Source: Planctomycetota bacterium (GTDB lineage: Bacteria; Planctomycetota; Phycisphaerae; Sedimentisphaerales; Anaerohalosphaeraceae). Taken from it: a stretch of DNA of 64,000 nt. The notes beneath the pieces were generated by a model. The model ran no database searches and had not been told where the DNA came from. It saw only the letters and a list, made by a program, of their open reading frames with translations. Position numbers and translations under genes: made by a program. The stretch's first letter is position 1. Each line of letters starts with the position of its first letter. Of the stretch, positions 18,347 to 26,229 are shown piece by piece. The stretch covers positions 19,924 through 83,923 of the forward strand of contig VRUI01000012.1 in assembly GCA_019456225.1 (NCBI GenBank), in the 5' to 3' direction.

Positions 18347-20395
18347 CTAACTTTTTTTCTTTGCTGCTTTTTTTCGTTTTTTCAGCCATATAACAAGACC
18401 AATGAACAATGGACCGACCGGGCCTGAGCCAGTTCCAAAGCCTGGTGAGCGGCGTTTCTTGAATGTGTTTTTGTTTGCGTCCTGGTTTCTTTTGCTGTTG
18501 TCTACGCGGTAGCTTTTTACCGGCTGTGACTGTCTTTGCTGCTGTGCCTTGCGTTCGTTGGTTACGCGGTCTCGGTTTTTGCGTTCTATGTTTCTGCGTT
18601 TGAAGCTTTGCTCTGTTATTACGAGCATCGAGGTGTAATCGGTTACCAGCGAATAGTCGATGCCGAGCTTGATCACTTCCCTGCGGAAGACATCCGTTTC
18701 GCCTTCGTCGCGGATCACGTCCATTACGTCTTCTATGCTTGACAATGCCCACAGGCGTTCCAGCTCGGGGTTGTCGGTGTCGACTTTGGGCAGGTCTGCG
18801 AAACAGGAGTATGTTTTTTCCTTGCCGGATACCCAGGCCTTCATCTCGACCTCTACTTCGCCGGGCTTGTCGTACTGGCCGAACATTACCAGCTGCTGGC
18901 CATAGAATAGCGAACCGATGACCTGCGGGGTTAGCTCGCTGACTTTTTCGCCTTTGATCTTGAGAGTAACGTTTTTCATGTTGTCGTAGACGAGATGGTT
19001 CTGGGCCTGTAATATCCTTCCGGTGATGTCGTCGCTGTCGGAGATGCTCATCGCGAAACCGCCGGAGTCCTTGGCAAGACGTTCCATTAGTTTGCGGTCG
19101 CCGCCGTTGCCGATGACGAATGAGAAGAGGCGAACGTCGTACTCTTCCAGCATGGAGAGGAATTTCGTGTACTTGCCCGATTCGATCTCTGTCACTCCGT
19201 CGGTTACTATTATAACACCGGTCGGACGTTTTTTATCGATGCCTTTGCAGGCGGTTATCAGGCCGGCATAAAGCTCGGTTCCGCCGCCGCCTTTTATTGA
19301 ACGTACCTTTTTGAGGGCTTTTTCGATGTTTTCCGGCGTTGCCTGCACGTAGCCTTTTGTAATGTCTCTTGCCGTGGAGCTAAAGGCGATCACGCGGAAA
19401 CGGTCATCGCCGGTTAGTTTATTGATAGACTTTGAAACGCCGTCGATCAGGGTGTTCAGTCGCGTCCCCCGCATACTGCCGGACGAGTCGAGCACGAAAA
19501 CCCAGTCGCTGCCGCCTTCGATCTTTTTCAGGTCGGCGGCGGGAGTTACAACAACCATAAAAGTCCCTTTAGAAGACTTATCCCTGCGATACGGGACAAG
19601 CTCAACCCTCGCCGGGGCAGTCTCGTCAAGGCGATAATAAAAGATAATATCCTTGTTAAGAGTGACAGCTTGCTCGGAGTTGAGGCTTGCGCGAAACACA
19701 CTTGTCTGACCGCCTTGTCCTTTGGTTATGTTTTCTATTGTCGCGGCGTCCTGAAAACCGGGCATCCGAACATCCTTGACGGGGAATGCGCTCTTTAGCG
19801 TCAGGTCAAAACTGAACTGTCCTTTTACTTCCTCGTCGATCGACCAGAAGGCGGACTGTTCCGCGTCCGAACCGCCGCCGGCGAGCGGGTAGACGTATCT
19901 GCCGATGTTCAGGTCTATCTTGATGGGCTGATAATAAACGAAACGCATGCGTGTGTCGCCGCCGGCTATTACGGGGAATACTGTTATGTCGAATGTTTTG
20001 CTGCCGTTTTTTTCGGCGAGAGCCGGGTCTATGCGTTTGCTGGTTTCCTGTCTGTATATCTGGCGGGCCTGTTTGCGCTCGAGCACCTCGCCGATGACCT
20101 CCTTGCCGTCTATCCACAGGCTAAGCTCGGAGAGGCTGGCGTTTTCCGGGATCGGGAAAGAGTAGACCGCCTCAAGGTCGCGGGCATTTTTATTACCAAA
20201 TACCTGGTCGACCTCCGTGCGAGCGAAACCGTTGTTGATGGTAACGCTGACCTTGTGGGATTTGAGAAAAACATCCGAGGGGTTTCCGTTTACGGGTTTA
20301 AGTATTCCGGCTGCAAAACATGGCGAAAGACTACATGTCACCATAACCGTAAATACTAACGCTCCTACTAAAAATCGCTGTCCATAATCCTTCAT
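18347..20395 (-). CDS. VIT/VWA surface protein with GlyGly-CTERM-like tail
   Basis: 682 residues. Signal peptide (1-28), VIT domain (about 35-165, VSVTINNGFARTEVDQVF), then VWA with an intact MIDAS (DSSGS 303-307) and a downstream Thr/Asp pair. The C-terminal region (about 600-647) is Gln/Arg/Asn-rich. The last 35 residues have a Gly-rich stretch (SPGFGTGSGPVG), a hydrophobic helix and a Lys/Arg cluster: the three-part plan of a GlyGly-CTERM signal. VIT/VWA proteins elsewhere pair with dedicated sortases. The direct neighbour of a rhombosortase is therefore its probable substrate. The start follows GAAAGGACGG. Confidence 0.88.
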   Translation of the reverse strand: MKDYGQRFLVGALVFTVMVTCSLSPCFAAGILKPVNGNPSDVFLKSHKVSVTINNGFARTEVDQVFGNKNARDLEAVYSFPIPENASLSELSLWIDGKEVIGEVLERKQARQIYRQETSKRIDPALAEKNGSKTFDITVFPVIAGGDTRMRFVYYQPIKIDLNIGRYVYPLAGGGSDAEQSAFWSIDEEVKGQFSFDLTLKSAFPVKDVRMPGFQDAATIENITKGQGGQTSVFRASLNSEQAVTLNKDIIFYYRLDETAPARVELVPYRRDKSSKGTFMVVVTPAADLKKIEGGSDWVFVLDSSGSMRGTRLNTLIDGVSKSINKLTGDDRFRVIAFSSTARDITKGYVQATPENIEKALKKVRSIKGGGGTELYAGLITACKGIDKKRPTGVIIVTDGVTEIESGKYTKFLSMLEEYDVRLFSFVIGNGGDRKLMERLAKDSGGFAMSISDSDDITGRILQAQNHLVYDNMKNVTLKIKGEKVSELTPQVIGSLFYGQQLVMFGQYDKPGEVEVEMKAWVSGKEKTYSCFADLPKVDTDNPELERLWALSSIEDVMDVIRDEGETDVFRREVIKLGIDYSLVTDYTSMLVITEQSFKRRNIERKNRDRVTNERKAQQQRQSQPVKSYRVDNSKRNQDANKNTFKKRRSPGFGTGSGPVGPLFIGLVIWLKKRKKAAKKKS

Positions 20396-20460
20396 TTTTC
20401 CGTCCTTTCTAAATTAATTCTCGTTTTCCATAAAAACATTCCGTTATAAAGCTTTACGAC

Positions 20461-20682
20461 CTACAAGAGGCTCGTTATCGCGCTGGTGATGTGTTGTATC
20501 GCCTTGCCGATTGTGTCTGTTTTTGGGGGGGCGTCGCAGCTCGTTGAGCCGGTGCTTGCTTGTGGATTAAATCCAAAGAGCAGGAATCCTAATACGCACA
20601 GAATGATCAGCCCGCTGAGTTTGAATGATGGCGGTTTTTGTTGATCCGCCAAATTACTTACTTTGTTTTTCTGTCGTGACAT
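20461..20682 (-). CDS. Small single-pass membrane protein of the rhombosortase cluster
   Basis: 73 residues: a basic N-terminus (MSRQKNK), one membrane helix (about 22-40, LSGLIILCVLGFLLFGF) and a short outside tail with one Cys. No family recognised. A strong ribosome site (AAGGAG) precedes the ATG. It is the first gene after the sigma-54-type promoter and lies 65 bases ahead of the VIT/VWA gene, so all three probably share a transcript. An accessory role in sorting or surface display is inference from position only. Confidence 0.75.
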   Translation of the reverse strand: MSRQKNKVSNLADQQKPPSFKLSGLIILCVLGFLLFGFNPQASTGSTSCDAPPKTDTIGKAIQHITSAITSLL

Positions 20683-20738
20683 CTGCGTTCTCCTTAAATT
20701 TTTATTCCGATTTCCAACTAACCACGCTTATTCTTATC

Positions 20739-20753
20739 GCAAGTGCCGTGCCA
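20739..20753 (-). promoter_or_regulatory. Sigma-54 (-24/-12) promoter
   Basis: On the minus strand TGGCAC, 5 bases, TTGC fits the -24/-12 consensus exactly in the invariant GG and GC positions. The start would be near 20727, giving a 45-base leader for the 73-residue protein gene. The divergent gene is a sigma-54 activator with an intact GAFTGA loop, which strongly supports the call. Confidence 0.75.
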
Positions 20754-20769
20754 GAAAGCCATATAAGCC

Positions 20770-20796
20770 GTAAATCTTTATCTGGAAAAGACTTAC
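20770..20796. promoter_or_regulatory. Inverted repeat, candidate enhancer-binding site
   Basis: GTAAATCTTT (20770-20779) and AAAGACTTAC (20787-20796) form an inverted repeat with one mismatch, centred about 56 bases upstream of the predicted sigma-54 start and about 92 bases ahead of the activator gene. It could bind the activator for both genes. The distance is short for a classical enhancer. Confidence 0.4.
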
Positions 20797-20838
20797 AGAG
20801 AACTGCAAATATTTATTTTTCCGCAAGCAGAAAACCAC

Positions 20839-20868
20839 TTGACATTCTGTGCCTGCCGCATGTACATT
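20839..20868 (+). promoter_or_regulatory. Promoter candidate for the sigma-54 activator
   Basis: TTGACA (20839-20844), 18 bases, TACATT (20863-20868). Transcription would begin about 7 bases later, at or very near the ATG at 20875, which would make the mRNA leaderless. The lack of a ribosome site ahead of that ATG agrees. Confidence 0.4.
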
Positions 20869-20874
20869 GAGTGT

Positions 20875-22344
20875 ATGGCAAAGATAAAAATAAGTGCATC
20901 GGACAGGGAATTTTTCCATCTGGTATCGCGGGCCGGGTTTACTAATCCGTTCAGTGACCAGCGGCTGGAAATCGACAGAGCGATATCACGCAACGAATCG
21001 GGGACTACGTGGTCGGAGGTTCGGCCTGAGGCGATCAGTGAGGTTAGCAAGCGCATCGCCGAGCTTGACGGGGGCAAGACTGTCTGCATCGATGATTTCC
21101 AGAGTACTGACCGGCAGCTTATCGAGCATTTGTTTTTGTTTGATGTTTATCATCAGTTCAACGACCACTTCGATAAGCTTATTGACGAACAGGCCGCCGC
21201 CGGCGAGAAACTGCTTAAGGCTGCATTTGCCGGCGAGGCGATTTCCAAACTCAAAGCACGCGGATTTTCGGCGAACCGGGCGAGGCATTATTTCTCACTT
21301 TTCTATCAGGTCCGGCGGGCGTTCTATTATATTGAGCGGGGACTTGTCGGCAGATGCGAATCGATGAAGAAGCTGCGGATGGATCTTTGGAACAATATTT
21401 TCACACATGACATCCTTCATTACGAAAGTTTGCTGTGGGATAAGATGGAGGATTTTTCTACGCTTTTGCTTGGGCCTACCGGGTGCGGTAAGGGTGCGGC
21501 AGCGGCAGCTATCGGGCGAAGCGGGTTTATCCCGTTCGACGAAAGCAAGCAGACTTTCGCCGAAAGCTTTACCGAGATGTTCGTGCCGATAAATCTTTCT
21601 CAGTATGTAGAATCGCTGCTGGAGTCCGAATTGTTCGGGCACAAAAAAGGCGCATTTACCGGTGCGGTCGCTTCGCATGATGGTTTGTTTGCTTTATGCG
21701 GACAGCATGGTTCGATATTTCTTGACGAGATCGGCGAGGTGAGCACGCAAATACAGATCAAGCTTTTGCAGGTTTTGCAGGAGCGGATATTTTCGCCAGT
21801 CGGCAGCCACCAAAAGCTAAGCTTCCACGGGCGGGTTATCGCGGCGACGAACAGGTCGATAGATCAGCTTCGTATCGACGGCAAGTTCAGGGACGATTTT
21901 TATTATCGCCTTTGCTCGGATTGCATCTATGTACCCGGTTTGCAGCAGCGTATCCAGGAAGACGCCGGCGAACTTGACGATATGATCGCCGTGACCATCA
22001 AACGCATTGCCGGGCATGAATCCGGCGAACTGGTCGAAACCGTTAAGGAAGTTATTAATAAGCGGCTTGGCAGTGATTATCACTGGCCGGGCAATGTTCG
22101 CGAACTTGCCCAGTGCATCAGGCGGGTAATCATCAAGCGGGATTACGAAGGCGATACGGTTTACAAAATGTCCGGCAGCAATGAATTCATCAAAGACATC
22201 GAAGCGGGCACCCTGGACGGCCAGAGCCTCCTTGCCGGGTATTGCAGCAGTCTATATAAAAAGCATAAAACCTACGAAGAAGTCGCCCGGATAACCAAGC
22301 TGGATCGCAGGACGGTTAAAAAGTATATTCAGCATGAGTCGTAA
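20875..22344 (+). CDS. Sigma-54-dependent enhancer-binding regulator
   Basis: 489 residues. The N-terminal 180 residues are an unrecognised helical sensor, not a receiver, GAF or PAS that I can identify. The AAA+ core has Walker A GPTGCGKG (200-207), the sigma-54 contact loop GAFTGA (259-264), Walker B SIFLDEIGE and FRDDFYYRL. The C-terminus ends in a small HTH (YEEVARITKLDRRTVKKYI). It is divergent from the rhombosortase cluster, whose promoter is of sigma-54 type, so it is the probable activator. The ATG at 20875 is preferred over 20839/20860 because the domain begins there. Confidence 0.85.
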   Translation: MAKIKISASDREFFHLVSRAGFTNPFSDQRLEIDRAISRNESGTTWSEVRPEAISEVSKRIAELDGGKTVCIDDFQSTDRQLIEHLFLFDVYHQFNDHFDKLIDEQAAAGEKLLKAAFAGEAISKLKARGFSANRARHYFSLFYQVRRAFYYIERGLVGRCESMKKLRMDLWNNIFTHDILHYESLLWDKMEDFSTLLLGPTGCGKGAAAAAIGRSGFIPFDESKQTFAESFTEMFVPINLSQYVESLLESELFGHKKGAFTGAVASHDGLFALCGQHGSIFLDEIGEVSTQIQIKLLQVLQERIFSPVGSHQKLSFHGRVIAATNRSIDQLRIDGKFRDDFYYRLCSDCIYVPGLQQRIQEDAGELDDMIAVTIKRIAGHESGELVETVKEVINKRLGSDYHWPGNVRELAQCIRRVIIKRDYEGDTVYKMSGSNEFIKDIEAGTLDGQSLLAGYCSSLYKKHKTYEEVARITKLDRRTVKKYIQHES

Positions 22345-22376
22345 GTGGTGAGTCGTAAGACGTGAAAGGATAATCT

Positions 22377-22811
22377 ATGGCTGTGCAGGGTGAATATGTT
22401 TATGACTGGCCTCGGCCTATGGTTACTGCCGATGCTCTTGTTTTTGCGGTTTGCAGCGGGCGCAAAAGTGTCCTGCTGATCAAACGCGGCAACGAGCCGT
22501 TCAAGGGGCAGTGGGCCGTGCCGGGCGGGTTTATTGAGATGGACGAAGAACTTGAGACAGCAGCGGCAAGAGAGCTATACGAAGAGACGGGCATCGAAGG
22601 AATAGAACTTAAGCAACTGCACACTTTCGGAACGGTCGGCCGCGACCCGAGGGGCAGGCAGATCACAATAGTTTTCACAGGCACAGTCGATAAAGAAATC
22701 CAGCCAACAGCAGGCGATGACGCTGAAATAGCTAACTGGTTCGACATAGAAGATCTGCCCAAACTGGCATTCGACCACGACAAGGTCATAGCGATGGGGA
22801 TAAAAAATTGA
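22377..22811 (+). CDS. Nudix hydrolase
   Basis: 144 residues with a perfect Nudix box: Gly, 5 residues, Glu, 7 residues, then RELYEETGI (about residues 45-67). WAVPGGFIEMDEE and TFGTVGRDPRG point to the ADP-ribose/NADH-pyrophosphatase-like branch; the exact substrate cannot be read. It hydrolyses a nucleoside diphosphate linked to another group, in the cytoplasm, with Mg2+. It follows the activator gene by 32 bases that consist of TAAGTCG-type repeat, and has its own GAAAGGA site. Confidence 0.9.
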   Translation: MAVQGEYVYDWPRPMVTADALVFAVCSGRKSVLLIKRGNEPFKGQWAVPGGFIEMDEELETAAARELYEETGIEGIELKQLHTFGTVGRDPRGRQITIVFTGTVDKEIQPTAGDDAEIANWFDIEDLPKLAFDHDKVIAMGIKN

Positions 22812-22915
22812 TATCTCATAAGATTTTGCATTGGCAATCTCGTATTGTATTTGTTAATTTAATAGAAAATTAAAGCTTAACTTAGAATATAACCTTATTT
22901 TTGGAGGCCGCTAAA

Positions 22916-23668
22916 ATGATGCGTACCGCTAATCCCGCTTTTCGTGGTGGAATATTTGACATAACCGCCACCGACGAAAAAACAATGACCATCAACGGCA
23001 CAGTAGGCAAAACCGCCATCCTGCTGGCATTTATCGCAGCATCGGGCTATTGGACCTGGAACATTTTTTCAAATGAGGCGGACCCGGCTATAGGTGCTCA
23101 AAAAGTGATGCCGATGCTTATTGGCGGCCTTATCGGCGGTCTTATTTTCGGTATTATAACCCATTTCAAACTTACCTGGGCACCTGTAACAGCACCGTTA
23201 TACGCATTATGTGAGGGGTTGCTGCTTGGAGCTATTTCAGCGATGTTCAACAAACAGTATCCGGGTATCGCACTCCAGGCGATTGTTTTGACTATGGGAA
23301 CGTTGGCTGTGCTGCTAGTTGCTTATAGATCCGGGCTTATAAAAGCGACCGAAAACTTTAAACTCGGTGTTGTCGCGGCTACGGGCGGGATCTTCATACT
23401 TTATTTCATAAGCTTCATTGTCAATATTTTCGGCGGTACGGTACCATTTATAAGCGGCAACGGACCTCTGAGCATCGGACTCAGCGTTGTAATAGTAATC
23501 ATAGCAGCCCTTAACCTCGTGCTTGATTTTGATTTCATAGAACATGCCGCCGAAACAAACACTCCTAAATATATGGAATGGTACGGTGCGTTTGCATTGA
23601 CGGTTACACTTGTCTGGCTTTACCTGGAGATACTGAGGCTGCTGGCTAAACTTCAAAGCAGAAAATAA
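22916..23668 (+). CDS. Bax-inhibitor-1/YccA-family membrane protein (COG4760-like)
   Basis: 250 residues with about seven predicted membrane helices. NPAFRGGIF at the start and the late NLVLDFDFIEHA, with acidic residues in the membrane, are marks of the Bax-inhibitor-like YccA branch. Relatives are pH-gated Ca2+ leak channels or protease modulators; function here is unknown. The ATG at 22916 has GGAGG 8 bases ahead. Confidence 0.85.
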   Translation: MMRTANPAFRGGIFDITATDEKTMTINGTVGKTAILLAFIAASGYWTWNIFSNEADPAIGAQKVMPMLIGGLIGGLIFGIITHFKLTWAPVTAPLYALCEGLLLGAISAMFNKQYPGIALQAIVLTMGTLAVLLVAYRSGLIKATENFKLGVVAATGGIFILYFISFIVNIFGGTVPFISGNGPLSIGLSVVIVIIAALNLVLDFDFIEHAAETNTPKYMEWYGAFALTVTLVWLYLEILRLLAKLQSRK

Positions 23669-23733
23669 TTTGAATGCCGTGAGTCGTAAGTCGGTGTGTT
23701 ACCCCGGCAATTCCGGTTTGAAAGGATCTTTTC

Positions 23734-24687
23734 ATGGATGAAGGATTATCGGTTATAAATGACATATGCTGGGGTAATCGTCAGAGCCGTGTTTTGGAGC
23801 TTGCCTGCCGTATAGGGCTGTTTGGAGCACTTAAAGGCCCGGATGCAGGCATTGATCAAATTTGCGCCGCTTGCGGCACTAAGCCGGAGCATACGGAAAA
23901 ACTTCTTATCGCCTGCTGCGCAATAGGGCTTGTTAATCGCCGCGGCGAGCTTTTCAACAATACGGAAATATCCGCCAAATACCTGGTCCCATCGAGCAAA
24001 TACTACCAGGGGGACATCATCCTTCACTCAGCAAATGTCCGGCAGCGTTTCGATGACTTTGCCGAAAGCATCTTCGCCGAGCCGAAAGAAAAAGAAACCG
24101 ACGCCGAGCAGTGGGATCATTTCATTCGCGGCATGGATAACATCGCGTCAACCGGACGGGCGGAGATATTTCTTTCCAGTGTCGACCTTACAGGCAAAAA
24201 GAAAATGCTTGACGTCGGCGGCGGACCGGGGAGCTATAGCATTGCCGCTTGCAAAAAATATAACGATCTTCAAGCGGTAGTCTGGGATCTGCCGGAAACT
24301 GTCGCTATCGCAAAAGAATACATCGCCAAAGCCGGACTCGAAAACCAAGTAACCGTCCAGCAAGGCGACTGGAATAATGACAACTTCGGGAAAGGTTATG
24401 ATGTTGTGGTAATGTCAAATATCCTGCACGGGGCCGAATGGGATTGCCGGATGAAACTGTCGAAGGCTTTCGATGCGTTAACCGACGGGGGAACGCTCGC
24501 CGTTCAGGAGTTTTTGCTTAATGACGAAAAGGACGGGCCTCTTATCCCTGCATTGTTTAATGTAATGGTAGGAGCATACTGCAAAGCGGAGTTACTGGCT
24601 GTCATAAAAGAAGCAGGATTTAGCGACATAAAGATCACCGGTGAAAACGAAGCCCTCGGAAGCTGCTGGGTTACGGCAGCGAAATAA
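23734..24687 (+). CDS. Class I O-methyltransferase (Methyltransf_2 type)
   Basis: 317 residues. The N-terminal winged-helix dimerisation region (about 10-100, LACRIGLFGALK) precedes a SAM-binding domain with MLDVGGGPGSYSIAACKKY (about 150-168), VWDLPETVAIAKEY and VVVMSNILHGAEWD. These are hallmarks of the acetylserotonin/plant-type O-methyltransferase family found in bacterial secondary metabolism and carotenoid/quinone modification; the substrate is unknown. AAAGGA precedes the ATG. A TAAGTCG repeat fills the upstream gap. Confidence 0.85.
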   Translation: MDEGLSVINDICWGNRQSRVLELACRIGLFGALKGPDAGIDQICAACGTKPEHTEKLLIACCAIGLVNRRGELFNNTEISAKYLVPSSKYYQGDIILHSANVRQRFDDFAESIFAEPKEKETDAEQWDHFIRGMDNIASTGRAEIFLSSVDLTGKKKMLDVGGGPGSYSIAACKKYNDLQAVVWDLPETVAIAKEYIAKAGLENQVTVQQGDWNNDNFGKGYDVVVMSNILHGAEWDCRMKLSKAFDALTDGGTLAVQEFLLNDEKDGPLIPALFNVMVGAYCKAELLAVIKEAGFSDIKITGENEALGSCWVTAAK

Positions 24688-24915
24688 ATGTATAATGTCT
24701 ATTGTATAATGTATAATGTATAATTGAAGAAACCACCTTCGGCGGAAGCTATTGTATTAAAAAAATAAGCTTATGTTAAACTAGGGTATTTAGCTGCTAA
24801 CAGTACCGTAAATAGTGTTTTTTTCCTGAAGAAATTATTGACTTTACTGCTAGCTGTGGTTATTTTCACTATATAAGTTTGAACGCTGAAACCTGAGACA
24901 AAAAGGATTGAATCT
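24688..24915. other. Intergenic repeat region
   Basis: Contains several tandem TGTATAAT units (about 24689-24722) and a CCACCTTCGGCGG hairpin at about 24732-24745 of the same type as in the ATPase operon spacers. No gene seen. Confidence 0.5.
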
Positions 24916-25602
24916 GTGGCTAAACCGACGTTGTCATCTTATATTCGGGAAAACCTCGATAACATGGAGGGTAAAAAGGATCCGGGTCCGTTTATAACCA
25001 TCTCGCGTCAGTTCGGATGTGATGGGTATAAACTTGGTGAGATTCTGCTCGAAAAGCTTGAGGGTCGCCCGGATGAGGAAGGTTGGCGACTTTACAAAAA
25101 GGAAATCCTAAAGCAACTCGCCCAAGACAGCGGACTTACTGAGGAAGTCATCGAGAAGGAAAGAAAAGCAAAGCCAAGCCTTTTAAAGGATTTTTTCCGT
25201 GGCGTACGCCGCAAAAACCTGCCTGGCGGATATGAAATTCGCAATAAAATCACTCTTATGGTGCGTACGGTGGCATTTGAAGGACATGCGATCATTATCG
25301 GCCAGGGCGGTACGGCGGCAACGGCAGACCTCGATGGCGGTATCAGTGTCAGGATCGAGGCCCCTAAGGATTGGCGGATTATCCGGGTAAGCAGGCGAGA
25401 TAATATGCTTAAGGAAGAGGCATCTGCCAAACTTAAAAAGATCGAAAAGGAAAGAGCACACCTGAGAGACATCTACGAAGAGAAAAATCCGCGTAAACCA
25501 GCCTTCAATCTTATAATAGACAACTCCAGATTCACCCTTGATGAGGCTGCCGACCTGATTATATACGCGATGGAACAGAAGGGACTTTTAAAAGCACCGT
25601 AA
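24916..25602 (+). CDS. Cytidylate-kinase-like family protein
   Basis: 228 residues, GTG start with AAAAGGA 8 bases ahead. FITISRQFGCDGYKLGEILLEKL resembles the nucleotide-binding start of the Cytidylate_kin2 family; later landmarks are GHAIIIGQGG (about 118-127), the basic VRIEAPKDWRIIRVSRR (lid) and FNLIIDNSRFTLDEAADLI. These proteins are annotated as NMP-kinase-like; the natural substrate of the family is not settled. It stands alone before the ATPase operon. Confidence 0.8.
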   Translation: MAKPTLSSYIRENLDNMEGKKDPGPFITISRQFGCDGYKLGEILLEKLEGRPDEEGWRLYKKEILKQLAQDSGLTEEVIEKERKAKPSLLKDFFRGVRRKNLPGGYEIRNKITLMVRTVAFEGHAIIIGQGGTAATADLDGGISVRIEAPKDWRIIRVSRRDNMLKEEASAKLKKIEKERAHLRDIYEEKNPRKPAFNLIIDNSRFTLDEAADLIIYAMEQKGLLKAP

Positions 25603-25728
25603 AATAAGTGACCGGCAAGAGAGTAAGTTCAGTAAATTTGTCACGCACGCCGTAAATTTCACCCCTTTTTTTTTAATTTTCAAAAAGATGGTTGATTTTT
25701 CCGGCAAGGTTGTATATCTTCGTTCTCT

Positions 25729-25749
25729 TTACTTGATTTAATCAGGTAA
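25729..25749. promoter_or_regulatory. 21-bp palindrome upstream of the ntp operon
   Basis: TTACTTGATT-T-AATCAGGTAA is symmetric with a single mismatched pair. It lies about 50 bases upstream of a promoter-like TTGCTA (25778-25783), 16 bases, TAAAAT (25800-25805). A regulator site is plausible. Confidence 0.4.
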
Positions 25750-25844
25750 ATAGTACTGTTATTGCGGTGTGAAAGTGTTGCTAACACACAAGAATCAGAT
25801 AAAATTTGCTTAAGTATTACGTTTTTTTGCGGGACTATAATAAT

Positions 25845-26147
25845 ATGGAATTGATCAAGAAAATCAAAGAAGCAGAAGCACAAGCCAGGGAACTCATCGA
25901 AAAGGCCCATAGCGATGCTGGACGTATCGCCGAGGAGTCTGCCGCCGACCGTAACAGCAAACTCGAAGAAGCAGACGATCAACGCCGCGAGGCTATCGAA
26001 AAAGCTGTTGCTGATGCTGAAAATGCAGGTCAGAGCGAAGTTGATGCACTTTCTAACAGCGAAGCTAAAAAAAAGCAGGCTCTCGTAGATAATGCAAGGC
26101 AGAAAATAGATGCTGCAGTAAACAAAATTGTCGCGGCCATAAACTAA
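25845..26147 (+). CDS. ntpF: V-type ATPase stalk subunit F/H (NtpF-like)
   Basis: 100 residues, almost wholly one charged coiled coil (ELIKKIKEAEAQARELIEKA... to AAVNKIVAAIN) with high Ala/Glu. It forms the peripheral stalk as a heterodimer with NtpE, holding the A3B3 head to NtpI. First gene of the operon, in the place occupied by ntpF in Enterococcus hirae. The ATG at 25845 fits the family N-terminus (MELIKKIKEAE); the upstream TTG frame is not protein-like. GGGA lies about 10 bases ahead. Confidence 0.85.
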   Translation: MELIKKIKEAEAQARELIEKAHSDAGRIAEESAADRNSKLEEADDQRREAIEKAVADAENAGQSEVDALSNSEAKKKQALVDNARQKIDAAVNKIVAAIN

Positions 26148-26229
26148 GTAGCAATACTTAGTCTGTAATTAGCGATTTTGCTTTAATATAGAGTCGGCAA
26201 GATGCCGGCGGTACTAAACAGGGATTTAT

